From positions 3,796,501 to 3,860,500 of the forward strand of contig JBAIAC010000035.1 in NCBI GenBank assembly GCA_037349315.1: a DNA stretch of 64,000 nucleotides, given 5' to 3'. This stretch comes from Chelydra serpentina. Taxonomy: Eukaryota > Chordata > Testudines > Chelydridae. Numbering within the stretch: the stretch's first letter is position 1; the number at the start of each line of letters is the position of its first letter. The position numbers and the translations under genes were made by a program. The notes below the pieces were generated by a model. That model had not been told where the DNA came from. It searched no databases and saw only the letters and a program-made list of their open reading frames with translations. Positions 23,435-34,712 of the stretch are shown here, one piece after another.

Positions 23435-23741
23435 CAGGGGTAGGCAACCTATGGCACTCATGCCAAAGGCGGCACGCGAGCTGATTTTCAGTGGCACTCA
23501 CACTGCCTGGGTCCTGGCCACCGGTCTGGGGGGCTCTGCATTTTAATTTAATTTTAAATGAAGCTTCTTAAACATTTTAAAAACTTTATGTATTTACATA
23601 CAATAGTCTAGTTATATAATATAGACTTATAGAAAGAGACCTTGTAAAAACGTTAAAATGTATGACTGGCACGCGGAACCTTAAATTAGAGTGAATAAAT
23701 GAAGACTCGGCACACCACTTCTGAAAAATTGCCGACGCCTG
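23435..23741. mobile_element. 307-bp hAT MITE with perfect 8-bp target duplication
   Basis: The left end CAGGGGTAGGCAA and the right end (opposite strand) CAGGCGTCGGCAA match at 11 of 13 positions. The element is bracketed by the perfect 8-bp repeat CTCTAGAG (23427-23434, 23742-23749). CAG-starting short inverted repeats plus an 8-bp duplication define hAT. The interior is non-coding and AT-rich in the middle. The repeated words TGGCACTCA and TGGCACGCGGAACC are typical of widespread hAT (Charlie-like) MITEs. It must have relied on a transposase in trans. Confidence 0.9.
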
Positions 23742-23749
23742 CTCTAGAG
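23742..23749. repeat. 8-bp target duplication, right copy
   Basis: CTCTAGAG, identical to 23427-23434. Confidence 0.85.
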
Positions 23750-24987
23750 CTTTTGAAGATGTGAGGTTATGATACTGCTATCTTTATAAAATCTTTCAAG
23801 TCAGTCATGCTCTCCAGGGAGTTGACCTGAAGTTAATGGCCCTTTCACTCAATGAAAAGGTGCCTGTTCTTCTGAAGGACAAACTTTTGTATTCTCTAAT
23901 TTTTCAACAAAGCTTTTGGGCAGTTCCTGAGAAGTCATGTGAGCAGAAAAGACCACTAAGATGTAGCTGGGACAGATAGCGCATTGGATTCAGACCCAGA
24001 TTAATAACATTAGAAAATTCTATAACACTAGATTTGCAAAAAGGTATAGGATAGCTACTCTACAGAAGGTACTAACTTAATCCAAATATTCAAACCCTTC
24101 TGTTTTTCACTTCTCCATACTTTCCCCCCATGTGTTTAGACATAATATATTGGTGGAACCTGAGCTGGGTGAATACTGGAAACAGATATTTCCACAAATA
24201 TTCTTTCTAGTGTTCATATAAATTTGTTGTGTTCACCCCTGTTCTGTGTTTGCTTCCTGTGTTGTTCTAGCAAATTAATAAAGCTGGCTGGGGAAGAAAG
24301 CGGGTGGGAAATGTCCCCATTTATTTACCTGAATTCAAAATTTCCATTCAAAATTTGAAAAGTTTGAAAAATTTCAACTACCTCTGGATGAAAATTTGAG
24401 GGCATGGGTGGAAATTGTTTTTACAAATCATAAACTTTTTTCCTGTTTTGTTTTTTTTCCCTCTTCGGTCAAATATCTGCCAAAAGAGTTTACTATCAGA
24501 AAAGTTCACCAAAAAAAGCTGAATGCAAGTACACCATTTACAACAGCTATTCTTACTGTGTTCTCTAACAAGGATATACTGTTCCTTTTTGGATTTCAGG
24601 TAATTTGAATATGGGACTCCAATTACCAGCCGTTGTATTTATCTGCTGGCATAAACCTGAATCCTGAAATGAAGAGTTTGAGCCCTGTCTTCTGGTAAAT
24701 GAGCTGAAGGTTAAAGGTCTCTTCAGAAGCAATTTGGCTTTGGGATTTTCTCAGGAAATGAGCACTTGGCACAGGATTTGCTCGGGAAAGGAACTGATTA
24801 AATAGCTTTTATTTGAACAAATACGCTTTTAATTCTGTGGAATAGCAAAAGGTATTAACTTCTTATTTGTATTGAATGTCAAAGCTTCTCTGAGAAGTTG
24901 CTTTTTAAACAGAAAAGTTCTTGTTCCTGGTTTCTTTGCAAAGAATCTCGGTGTTTTAGGACACAGTTCTATTAGCATAAGCATAGT
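23750..24987. other. unassigned non-coding stretch
   Basis: The AT-rich block at about 24330-24470 (AAAATTTCCATTCAAAATTTG, GAAAAATTTCAACTACC) resembles the interior of the foldback family at 7376-8110. No gene. Confidence 0.4.
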
Positions 24988-25092
24988 GGGTCGGAATCTC
25001 TTCTCACTTACACCAGTGTAAATCAGCAGTAACTCCTCTGAAGTCACTGGAGCTACATTGGTGCAAAACTGGGATAAGTGAGATCGGAAGCA
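24988..25092. repeat. palindromic MITE
   Basis: The left arm TCTCACTTACACCAGTGTAA is matched on the opposite strand by the right arm CTCACTTATCCCAGTTTTGC. The centre holds CTCCTCTGAAGTCACTGGAG. Same design as the copies at 9351 and 26294. Confidence 0.5.
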
Positions 25093-26293
25093 GATGATAA
25101 GGGTGCAAAGGAAAGCCAGAATCCATAATATTGAACACATAGGCTGTTTTTCTGAAAATATTCCCCACTGTTACTAACATCCGTGGGTAGCAGTAGTAGG
25201 TCGAGCTGGTCAACATCCTTTACTTGAAATGATTTTTTCTACAAAAATTGGCTTTTGGGGGGAAAAGGAACGTTTCTGCAGGACATGTGTTTCAATGAAA
25301 TTATCGGGGTTTTCATTGTAAAAGCTTTTTTTTAAAAAAAAATGTCACCAGTTGAAAGTTTGAAATATTTCATTTGTTGGAACCCTCCCTGCCCCCCCAA
25401 AAATGCTATTTATTTTTTTTAATTTAAGAAAAGCAAATATTTTGAAGAAAGTTCTTCATGTAAACTTTTGTTTTCTTCTAACCTTTTTTTGTGGGTAGAC
25501 ACCACCTGGTGGCCAGTGTTTAATGTCTGGTGCAGGGAACTGTACCTTTAACTGGCTTGGGAGGGTGCTGCAGAAGCCCATGTTCTGTTATGCAGAAGCT
25601 GATGGAACTGGTCACTGAATAAAGAGCAACTTTCAAGTCCCTCAAGCTCAGTATGATTCCTGATTACCACAAGAAGGATTTGCTCGGGAAAGGACTTAGA
25701 CGGCACATTGGCTAATATGTGGTTGGCCAATCTATGCCCGCTCCCCAACCATTTCTGCTACATTCCAGGTATCCGCAATGGAGAGAAACAAAAGAGAGTT
25801 GATGAGAAATTTTTCAGAGACGAATCTGAGCGTAACACAGCCCATGATCGGTTGACTCACTATCTCACTTTTAATTTCCTGACATTCTTGCCCCTTTCAA
25901 CTCTGTTTCTTTTCATTACTGAGATTGAAAACACCTTTGTTATCACTGAACAAAATACTGACTCTCTTAGGTGAGGTCATGTGCAGGGGTTCAGCACTCA
26001 GTAATGGCAAGATCTTTTTCTATGTATTGTTTACTTGCTTGTTTTTCACACTCCGGATTTCCAAAAGACAATAAGGCCTGAACTCATTCAGTTCAGACAC
26101 AGGTATTTTCACCCCGAGGGCTAAATGTATGTGCTTTCAATATGGCTAAAAGCCACATTGGGGGGCTGTGGTTTGCAAAACCAAACCAGGGTTATTTGGA
26201 GCCAGAGTCTGTCTAATCCAAGCCCTCAAAGTTGAGGCGTTCAGATAAAAAGTTAGGGTTTGAAACATTCCTCACACACACTCACGGGTACTC
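25093..26293. other. non-coding stretch, partly foldback-like AT-rich repeat
   Basis: From about 25200 (GGTCGAGCTGGTCAACATCC) to 25460 the sequence is rich in AAAA/TTTT blocks and starts like the AGAGCTGGTC termini of the foldback family. The other end is not defined. Frames at 25548-25974 have no domain. Confidence 0.4.
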
Positions 26294-26372
26294 TAAGGGC
26301 TGGATCCTCAGCTGGTGTAAACAGGTGATTGACTTCAATGGAGCTATGCTGGTTTACATCAGCTAAGCATCT
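26294..26372. repeat. palindromic MITE, best preserved copy
   Basis: The left arm GGATCCTCAGCTGGTGTAAA is answered on the opposite strand by AGATGCTTAGCTGATGTAAA, with a centre GATTGACTTCAATGG. The two arms agree at roughly three quarters of positions. No coding capacity. Confidence 0.6.
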
Positions 26373-26754
26373 GAATGTATGTCTATGACAAAATGTCATG
26401 TTAGTGTAGTACAGCATCAAAATTGATAAGTCAAACACCTCCACATTAACTGAGCAACCTGATAGATTTCCTTGTATGGATTCAATAACAAAAACAGCGA
26501 CATGTAAAGGATTGCATTTAAAAAGGAAGAAAGGTCAGAAGAGAACCACCTAGGAGCAATGTAGTTCCATTAATATTGCACTAGTAGAAAACTCATGTGC
26601 TTGATTTTTCAACTGAATGTTCATTCCATGCAAAAAAACGTAGCATTAAGTACTTATTCCTTAAGAAAGAAAAAATCATCTCATTTCGCCTTAGTGATGG
26701 GAGTAGGCGGATGATGTTATATCACTCAGGAAATGTGTTATATCACTAAGGAAT
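26373..26754. other. unassigned non-coding stretch
   Basis: Short direct repeat TTATATCACT(C/A)AGGAA near 26718 and 26739. Nothing else recognised. Confidence 0.4.
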
Positions 26755-26942
26755 GGTGTCCCTTGCCTCTGTTTGTCAGAGGGGGGTGATGGATGAGAGA
26801 GATCACTTGGTCATTACCTGTTAGGGCCACTCACTCCGGGGCACCTGGCATTGGCCACTGTTGGTGGACAGGATACTGGGTTGGATGGACCTTTGGTATG
26901 ACCCAGTACGGCCGTTCTTATGTTCTTATGAAAAAAAAAAAA
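26755..26942 (+). mobile_element. CR1 LINE 3' tail (TTCTTATG subfamily)
   Basis: The blocks CTGTTTGTCAGAGG, CATTGGCCACTGTTGG, GACAGGATACTGGG, TTGGATGGACC and TATGACCCAGTACGGCC end in TTCTTATGTTCTTATG and an A-run (26931-26942). This is the 3' end of a CR1/L3-like subfamily. Related tails occur at 42470-42860 (plus) and 46478-46850 (minus). Heavily 5'-truncated. Confidence 0.8.
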
Positions 26943-27009
26943 GAGGGGCAAGGTCCTTATAAAAATAGGATTAAACGATCTTTATAATATACACTGCATA
27001 CTTTTAAAC

Positions 27010-27276
27010 AGGTCTGGATCTATGGCTGGAAGTTGAAGTTAGACAAATTCGGACTGGAAATAAGGCATACATATTTGATAGTGAAGGTAATTAACCATTG
27101 GAACAATTTAACAAGGGTCATAGTGGATTCTCCATCACTGACCATTTTTATATCAACATTGGATGTTTTTCTAAAAAGCTCTGCTCTAGGAATTATTTTG
27201 GGGAATTTCTATAGTCTATGCTCTACAGGAACAACTAGATGATCACAACAGTCCCTTGTGGCCTGGAATCTGTGAA
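27010..27276 (+). mobile_element. CR1 LINE 3' part, 5'-truncated
   Basis: GATCTATGGCTGGAAGTTGA, AATTCGGACTGGAAATAAGG and GGTAATTAACCATTGG are followed by TTCTAAAAAGCTCTGC and a tail GATGATCACAACAGTCCC. The same series, in decayed form, is at 60907-61162 plus 61571-61637. The front half corresponds to the end of ORF2 (residues such as WNNLTR are still readable from 27033); the rest is 3' UTR. Confidence 0.75.
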
Positions 27277-28689
27277 ATTGCAGCTTTATGTATAAAGATT
27301 TTTTGAGACTCTCACTTTACTGCCAAGATTAAATGAAATGTAAAAAGGAAGGCAAAGTTGCCGGTTTTCAAGCTTACAGGTATCAGTCAGACCAAAGATG
27401 CCTCTTAAAAATGCACTCACATGTGTAGGTGAAATTTGCCTCTATGCAGACAGCAAGCCCAAGGCACGTGGGTTTAAATGGAACTTGTGTTGGCGCTCTG
27501 TGAACACAAGTGAATTTCACCCAATGAGGGATAATCCTGCCTGCTGCCCAGGGAAGCAAAAGGCAGTGGAAACCCAGCTCCATGAAACTCCCCGCCCTCC
27601 TCCTTGTGCCACAGATGTCTTTGAAAAAAAATACATCTAATGTGTTTTTGTTATAAACAAATATTATTGCAACAGTTTGTTATTGAAATGACAGACTAGG
27701 CAGTAATTCATGCTTACGGCAACTGAGTGCAGGCAATCCGCTTTCTGGCTTTTTATCATTGCATAGTGAGGCATGAATTAATTCAAATCAGCACGATCTC
27801 AAGAGAAAATGAAACCCAACCATGTGCTAATTACTAATGGCCTCTGAATCATAAGCTGGGAAATATAAACACCTTCAGTCTATCTTGCATGTTAGTAAAC
27901 TATGAGTCACTCTGTTTTTCCCTGATATTTCAGCAGCCTCTGAATATTAGGCCATAAGTGACTTAATCATTCTTATTATGTAACCCACACTAGGAGAAGG
28001 TTGGTGCCTCTCTAACGGCTGGTCCACGTAAAAGGATAATAGCCCACTGGAGAAGACAACTAGAGGGGTTGCTTCTTTAGCTCAAAGTAATAAAGGCTCA
28101 AGACTTTAGTGTTAAAGGTACAAACCCAAGAAGGGTCACTGATTTGCTCTGTAAATGTAATGTCATAACATGGATTAAAATGAGGTGTTCTGACTCCAGA
28201 CACCATGCCTGAAGTTATTAAAGTGAGTGGGTACTTGGTGATATGGGATAATGGCACCTCAAAAGAAAAAGGCTCTAGCAAGCACAACTGTGAAGAAAAT
28301 CTCAGAAATGGAATCCAAGCATAACCAAGGCAGAGGTGTCAACATGAGCCTGCATAGCTCGGAGAGGTGGGAACTGCTTGCTTCAGCTCAGATGTCGGAC
28401 GAGGTGAATGATTTCAACACTCTCAATATTTCATTCAGAAGAGAGGGAGGTTCACGGATCTACATAATTTACTGTGAGTGATGGCACCACAAGTGGATGG
28501 TGTTTCAATGATAACGCCTCTTTATTTCTGCGATCAAGAAGCTTAGCCAACCCCTGGACATATTCAAGCCCCACTGAGATGAAGGACTGGGGAGCCAAAT
28601 GGCTTCCGTCATTATATTTGGAATATCTGTGTGGTCTATGGTGAGCAGTGTCTCATTTTGGTGACTCATGTGGGTGAAGCTTATTTTGT
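27277..28689. other. non-coding stretch, possibly partly conserved
   Basis: No repeat recognised. The block at 27640-27960 is AT-rich but complex, with several TAATTA-like homeodomain-type words (CATGAATTAATTCAAATC, GTGCTAATTACTAATGG), and could be a conserved non-coding element. This cannot be decided from one sequence. The 75-76 codon frames at 28060-28481 have no domain. Confidence 0.3.
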
Positions 28690-29521
28690 TCCAATGTGAG
28701 ATTTCTAAAGATAGATACAGCACTCAACCCAAGGTTTAAGAATGAAGTGCCTTCCAATATCTGATTGGGATAGAGTGCGGAGCATGCTTTCAGATGTCTT
28801 AAAAGAGCAACACTCCGATGCAGAAACTACAGAACCCAAACCACCGGAAAAGAAAATCAACCTTCTGCTGGTGGCATCTGACTCAGATGATGAAAATGAA
28901 CATGCGTTGGTCTGCACTGCTTTGGATCATTATCGAGCAGAACCCATCATCAGCATGGACGCATGTCCTCTGGAATGACGCTTGAAGCATGAAGGGACGT
29001 ATAAATCTTTAGCGCATTTGGCACGTAAATATCTTATAACGCCGGCTACAACAGTGCCATGCGAACGCCTGTTCTCACTTTCAGGTGACATTGCAAACAA
29101 AAAGCGGGCAGTATTATCTCCTGCAAAAAACAAACTTGTTTGTCTGAAAAATTGGCTGAACGGGAAGTAGGACTGAGTGGACTTGTAGGCTCTAAAGTTT
29201 TACATTGTTTTATTTTTTAATGACGTTATTTTTTTGTACATAATTCTACATTTGTAAGTTCAACTTTCATGATAAAGAGATTGCACTACAATACTTGTAT
29301 TAGGTGAATTGAAAAATACTATTTCTTTTTTTTTTACACTGCAAATATTCATAACAAAAAATAAATATAAAGTGTACACTTTTGTATTCTGTGTTGTAAT
29401 TGAAATCAATATATTTGAAAATGTGGAAAACATCCAAAAATATTTATATAAATAGCATTCTGCTTTTGTTTAACAGTGCAATTAATCGTGATTAATTTTT
29501 TAAAGTGCTTGACAGCCCTAG
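28690..29521 (+). mobile_element. hAT DNA transposon, 3' part with terminal repeat
   Basis: The segment holds the end of a transposase gene (28742-29170), an AT-rich 3' UTR, and the 3' terminus GCTTGACAGCCCTAG, preceded by the subterminal motif CGTGATTAA. The same 3' region, inverted and more decayed, is at 53781-54205. No matching 5' inverted repeat could be found upstream, so the copy is truncated or internally rearranged. The low decay of the coding part suggests a relatively recent insertion. Confidence 0.85.
28742..29170 (+). pseudogene. hAT transposase C-terminal fragment, one in-frame stop
   Basis: One reading frame covers the region, interrupted by a TGA at 28976-28978 just after DACPLE. 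The frame stays open on both sides, so this is a single nonsense change. The part before the stop is acidic (ASDSDDENEH). The part after it, about 60 residues, is the hAT C-terminal dimerisation region, with the hallmark PATTVPCERLFSLSGDI followed by NKKRAVLSP and ending KNWLNGK before a TAG. hAT transposases use an RNase-H-like fold whose last acidic residue lies in this region. The DNA-binding and most of the catalytic core are missing, so no activity is possible. No BED finger is seen. Confidence 0.88.
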
Positions 29522-31928
29522 AAAGAAAGCTGCTGAGATTCTCATACAATCACTTGACTCCATGAGCTGGGGCTTTAAAAAACACCAACATTGACAGACT
29601 TTCAATAAAACCATGACAATTGGCAACATTGCTGTGAACACCAGCATGCCCTACTTCACAGGTATGTTTTGATGATGGATACATTAAAGACTCAGATGCC
29701 TGGATACTATGGCAATAGGGGGCTGATAAGTAGCTAGAATAAAGTCCACCCATGGGCATAGATGTGGAGCTCTGGCGAGACTGGTACTGGGCAGTGGTAT
29801 AGCCGTCTCTTCCCAGAACACTCGGTCCCCCTCTACTCCAGCCAGGGGTCAAGGAGCAGCCAGAGCCAGGCAACCAGCTACAGGGTAGCAGTCCAGAGGG
29901 AGATCCTCCAGCTGATGGCAGGAAGCCACTAGATCCCCCTCCCAGTCCAGAGCACGTGGCAGCCAGCAACATAGTCACAACCCTCCACCCAACCCAGTAC
30001 AAGGAGTAACCAGAAATAGAGACTCAAGGAGCCTCCAGAGTTACCTGGAACCCAGTTATGCGACAGCCAGGCTGAAGCAGTGCAATGCCTAGATTAAGTT
30101 CATTTTATGTTACTGCTTGGTCAGGTTAAATTCTGGCAAACAGGACATTTGTTATCATGTATAAAGTCATGCATATTCATCAATCATGCAAATTCTGTCC
30201 TTGACCACTGCCATTAAATCTCCAGGTTTCTGAGTGTTCAGCCTGAAACTGGTTTGCACTTGTGAATTTTCGAGGGAACTCTCTTTGAGTTTTTCCTAGC
30301 TTCATTGCAAGACATTTTCAATCCCTGCTGACTAGCTCATGAAACGTATCCATGCTCGCTATCCGTACACGGTACCCACAACATCCTGAGTGTGGTCAGT
30401 CTAGTCTCCCTCAAACTGCCTATCTGCTAAGGGAGTAGCTTTTGGAATCTGAATTTGCAGAATACTGTCTACTGCATGAACCAGCTGAAGCCAAGAGGAG
30501 TTTTTGCTGTACTGGGACTGCAGGATAGGACCCGAACAGTGGAAAAGCAAACATTTTGTTCTTTGTAGTATATGAACAGTGTGCAAAAACACAGCATTGT
30601 TTTGCTTATAGTTGGCGCAGTCTCCTTTTTGTAGCCACACTTTGCCCCTGAATTGTGGGAGCAAATCCTTTAGTATTTGTGCCTCTGGTTATCTGATTAA
30701 AGGATGACAATCTGATGGTTATAGGTGTACATTCTCTAGTTTGCCCTCCAGATTCATTGTAGGTGCAAACTGAGAGGCCATGCCTCAGCCTGTAAATATT
30801 TACCCCCAGATCCAGCATCATTTAGATTAAGAAGATGTGTTTATAAACTAAAACACTTCCTGATTCTGCAAACGTCCAGATACAGAGCTCCCACTAGTTT
30901 AGGGCTGGGCTCAATGTCTGTGTAAGGTCACAGGTATACTTAGGTGCCTCGGAAAAATTCAGTTTGATTTTAAATATTTCCATATTAAAATGTATACCCA
31001 GACCTATTTGCTATGCCAGTTGAGTGCCTCATGCAATTGTGATTACTTTAGACTGCCTACATTTAGACCTAAGAGAGACTCTGGACTGACTTGTCAATGA
31101 GTGGAGAGTCTGAAATTCTTCACTCGGCAGACACAGTATGATGCTGCTTCTGTGTTCTCCAAATTGTTTTAAAAACTCACAATGATTTTTTTCTTCTCTA
31201 ACCAACTGGAGAAAAAAGATCTCCCCTGCCTCTCTATAGCTCAGCAAAAGCAGTTCCCATGGTTGCAAAAATGTCCTTCCTAATCCTATTGATGATATAC
31301 ATGATGTAACCAACTAAAATGGATTTTGTATGAATGGAGGTTAATTTCAGATGCAACATCTATTCAGCATTTGAAGCTAATGGTCAGCTGCATAGTGCAG
31401 AACTTGGTAATGTACATTCTTTATTCCTCCCACCTCATCCTCAATCACTTCAGTGTTATCACGTCTAGATGCACGTTTTAATAACCTGTGTCAGTTTGGA
31501 ATTTATCCCATAAGCCCTGAAGAAGGGAGGCAGTTTTGTGGGGAGTGGTAGTGTCGGAGTTAGGAAATTGGCAGAAAATCTGGACTAACATGTTGAAGTT
31601 GTGGGTTAATACCTTCCCAAGATAATGAATTTACTTTCTTCAAAGCAGAAATTCTTCAAAAGTTTCTGCACCAGCATGAAAGGGAGACTTTCCCTCTGGG
31701 GAAACTTGCAAAAAGAAAACACATATGTAAGATCTACAGTATTTATTTTGCTGGTAAAGGGCTCTTTTTCTACGCTTTAACTGCAGCACTTAGTATTCAA
31801 TTCCCTAGTTCCTGGGGTGTGAGGATGAGAAGAAGCAGGGATGGGAATTCAAGGGCAGAAGGGATGGTTGCACCAATGGGAGTTGTAATCCACAAGCAGA
31901 GGATGAGTGACTGGTTACAGGTGAAACG
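29522..31928. other. unassigned non-coding stretch
   Basis: The minus frame at 29550-30002 (150 codons) is glycine/serine/proline-rich with no domain. Words such as ACTTAGGTGCCTCGG near 30940 suggest a decayed palindromic MITE. No gene recognised. Confidence 0.4.
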
Positions 31929-32330
31929 AAAATAAGAAAGAAAAACTTGTAGCACCTTAGAGACTAACAAATTTATTTCAGCATAAGCTTTTGTGGGTTA
32001 GAACCCACTTCATCGGATGCATGGAATGAAACACACAGCAGACAGATATTTATACAGTCAGAGAAACATGATAAGGTGGAAGTGCATAGACCAACCTTAA
32101 GAGGCTAATTAATTAGGAACCATAACAGCAGGGGAAGAAAAACCTTTGAAGTGATAAACAAGATGGCCACACAGGTGTGAATGAGGATTGTTAATTTAAG
32201 GGAAATAGATTCAATTAACGTAATGGCTAAGCCATTCCAAATCTCTATTTAATCCTGAGTTGATGCTATCTAGTTTGCATATCAATCGAGTTCATATGGT
32301 GGACTCTAGTGAGGAGACCGATAATGGGGA
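31929..32330 (-). mobile_element. Penelope-like element 3' tail (copy 2, longest)
   Basis: On the minus strand the tail reads ATGCATCCGATGAAGTGGG, a 4-base loop, ACCCACAAAAGCTTATGC, then TTTGTTAGTCTCTAAGGTGC. Upstream (32020-32330) it includes ATAAGGTGGAAGTGCATAG, AAGAGGCTAATTAATTAGG and CTATTTAATCCTGAGTTGAT, the non-coding region that precedes the terminus in this family. Copy 1 at 6466 shares AAGAGGCTAATTAATTA. No coding part is retained. Here the hairpin between the boxes is perfect (6 bp). Confidence 0.6.
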
Positions 32331-33356
32331 GAATCAGTGGTAGGAGTCAGGGACCAGAGCATTGGGAAGGCATGGAAGGGACAGGTTACAAAGAGTTTTA
32401 GTCAGGGACCAGGGAGTAGTACTGGAGCAGAAGCCAAGGATGCAGGTGATGGGGAGGGGAGGCAGAGATGCCAGGTAGCCAGATAAGGGCAATGAGAAGG
32501 GTGCTAGCCAAGACAGTCGCAGCTTCATGCAGAACACCGGTTGCAGGGGAGAAGCTAGGACTGCGCGCTGTAGATACAGTGGGAATGGGATAGAGCGGGA
32601 ATGAAAAAATATTCCTTTAAACATGCAATTGTGTAAAAATTAAACGTTTCCCCCAAAGCTTGATTTCAATTAGATTTTTTCAAAGAAAACACCTGAAACA
32701 AACATTTTCGTTTTGTTTTGCTGCATGTTGACATTTCCATTTGTTTTCAAAAGTTGAAAACATTGGGTTTTGGATTCTTGTTTTGCTTTGGTTTTTTCCC
32801 TGCCCTCCCATTTTTCCCATCAGAAAAAAGGGGGGGGGGAGTAAACAGGAGAAAAAGTGGAAGGAGAAGCAGTGTTGAGGTATGGACGGAGCTCCTAGCT
32901 GAAGGGATTTGTAGGACCAAAGCGTTGCAATTCTCCTGGAGTGTTGAAACTTATCATGAAAACTAGGATGATGACACTAATTCAACCTTAAGACTTCACT
33001 GCTGGAAAAAGTAGGTATGCAGATGGGTTGACTCGTGACCTTAACCTTGATTTGGGCTTAGATATAAATTGCCTTTGAGATAAGATTGTGGTTGAAATAA
33101 AATAGAGGCTATGGATCTGTTGACTTAGGGGAAAGGAACCTTTGCATGAGAAACTTATGTTCAGAAGACCAAATTCTGCCCAGAGTTGCATGTGCCTGCT
33201 GATTTCACTAGGGCTGCACACAACTGAGGACAGAAATTACCCCCAAAGACATTATGATTTTTTAATATGATCAATGACTTTGATAATTACCATAATTAGC
33301 AAGAGTGAAATTAGTAAAATACTTAAAATATATATGAAAGCTTAGTAGATCTACAC
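32331..33356. other. unassigned non-coding stretch with AT-rich foldback-like block
   Basis: 32600-32830 is rich in AAAC/GTTT and TTTC/GAAA inverted words similar to the foldback family, followed by a G-run (32830-32840). No gene. Confidence 0.4.
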
Positions 33357-33465
33357 TGAGGAGTCCGGTGGCACCTTAAAGACTAACAGATTTATTTGGG
33401 CATAAGCTTTTCGTGGGTAAAAAACCCCACTGCTTCAGATGCATGGAGTAAAAATTACAGATACA

Positions 33466-33508
<43 letters not shown>

Positions 33509-33700
33509 TGGCACATGAAGAGAAGGGAGTTACCTTACAAGTGGAGAACCAGTGATGACAAGGCCAATTCAGTCAGGGTGGATGTGGTCCACTTCCAGTT
33601 ATTGATGAGGAGGTGGTGTCAATACCAAGAGAGGGAAAATTGCTTTTGTAGTGAGCCAGCCACTCCCAGTCCCTATTCAAGCTCATGCTCTCTTCTCCCG
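33357..33700 (-). mobile_element. Penelope-like element 3' tail (copy 3), expanded by (TA)n
   Basis: Minus strand: ATGCATCTGAAGCAGTGGGG, loop, ACCCACGAAAAGCTTATGCC, AATCTGTTAGTCTTTAAGG. Beyond the TA tract the same element continues with GAAGGGAGTTACCTTACAAG, GTGGAGAACCAGTGATGACA and AGTGAGCCAGCCACTCCCAG (plus strand), so the TA repeat grew inside it. This belongs to a sister subfamily of copies 1 and 2. Confidence 0.6.
33469..33507. repeat. (TA)n microsatellite, 39 bp
   Basis: An uninterrupted alternating AT run of 19-20 units, inside copy 3 of the Penelope-like tail; likely polymorphic and able to form a hairpin. Confidence 0.95.
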
Positions 33701-33952
33701 GCCCCATAAAAATGGTTTAATGAGTATTACATGTCATTTAAAAGTCAAGAGTAGAAAAGTACACGCAGTCCTGACACTTGCAGGTTTTGATGCGGTTGTA
33801 GGGGAGCGCCTGTGTGCCTTTGGCTAGTCTGGCTCTTTCCTACAGCCGGTTTTGTCTACAGGGACTTCCCCTACACAAAGGGAATCCAGATTTCTGAATT
33901 GGACTGCTGTAGTGGAGTGAAGCAGATTTAGTGTCAAGCAATATGTACCAAA

Positions 33953-34062
33953 GGGCCTGATCCTCCTTTTGATTAAGCCGGGTTTACAACGGTGTAACTC
34001 CATTAATCATGATGGAGTTACTCCTGATTTCTACCACTGTACGTGAAATAAGAATCTGCACC
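33953..34062. repeat. palindromic MITE, decayed
   Basis: GGGCCTGATCCTCCTTTTG at the left, GTGTAACTCCATTAATCATG and ATGGAGTTACTCCTGATT in the centre, CGTGAAATAAGAATCTG at the right. The central arms TAACTCCAT and ATGGAGTTA form a perfect inverted repeat. Confidence 0.5.
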
Positions 34063-34120
34063 GATATCTCTACAACTGGAAGTGCATTAACGCACTGAGC
34101 CACAAAGCCCCACAGCCATT
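34045..34120 (-). repeat. tRNA-like SINE head (tentative)
   Basis: The minus strand reads GGCTTTGTGGCTCAGTGCG then TTAATGCACTTCCAG. TGGCTCAGTGCG is a good A-box-type sequence; the B box is not convincing. It overlaps the edge of the neighbouring MITE. Confidence 0.35.
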
Positions 34121-34616
34121 CCCTCCCCCCACCCACGTTTGCAATAACGTGAGACAAGCATCAAGGGTCCGGCTGAACTTTCAATTTCCTGCATTTTTGC
34201 CAATCTGTGTCAGGCCAGAATGTTGTTTGTTTTGTCTGTGACTTTCAAAGGCACTTTTATTCTCATCTCCAGGCAGCCATGAAACATGGCTGCACTTCTT
34301 TTCATTATGCAACTGGGATGGAAATGAATGTGCAGCTAATAATAGGATTATTCAAGGCCATGAAACTAGAAGCGGAGGGATTTGGAAGGGGTTAATAACA
34401 GATGTTTTAATATCAGACTGTTGATGAGAGAGTACGATGCATTCACTCTCAATGATCACCATAATTGTTCTTTCTTCTTTGTTATTCTAAACCCCAACAA
34501 ATAGCCGGGCGGGGAGGATTTTATATACAGGATGCTGCTGATCATAATATATGTTATTAGTACAAAGCCAGATGTGGCGGCAGCACTCTCCATGAAGATC
34601 TCTATATGTTTATATT
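34121..34616. other. unassigned non-coding stretch
   Basis: Nothing recognised. A moderately GC-balanced, complex sequence. Confidence 0.4.
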
Positions 34617-34712
34617 AGTCTCATAGACTTTAAAGTCAGAAGGGACCATTGTGATCATCTAGTCTGACCTCCTGGACATTGTAGGCCATAGAACCTCACC
34701 CATCCAGATATC
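34617..34712 (-). mobile_element. CR1 LINE 3' terminus, very short
   Basis: Plus strand CTCATAGACTTTAAAGTCAG, AAGGGACCATTGTGATCATC, TAGTCTGACCTCCTGGACAT, TGTAGGCCATAGAACC. This is the reverse complement of the terminal 90 bases of the CTATGAG-tail CR1 at 14935 and 39826. An extreme 5' truncation. Confidence 0.8.

Noticed and set aside
29550..30002. Glycine/serine-rich 150-codon minus frame as a secreted or structural protein
   Set aside because: A hydrophobic start and GS-rich body are suggestive, but there is no supporting exon structure and no conserved motif; likely chance in a GC-richer stretch.
33469..33507. Replication origin or regulatory AT tract
   Set aside because: It is a simple (TA)n microsatellite within a retroelement tail.
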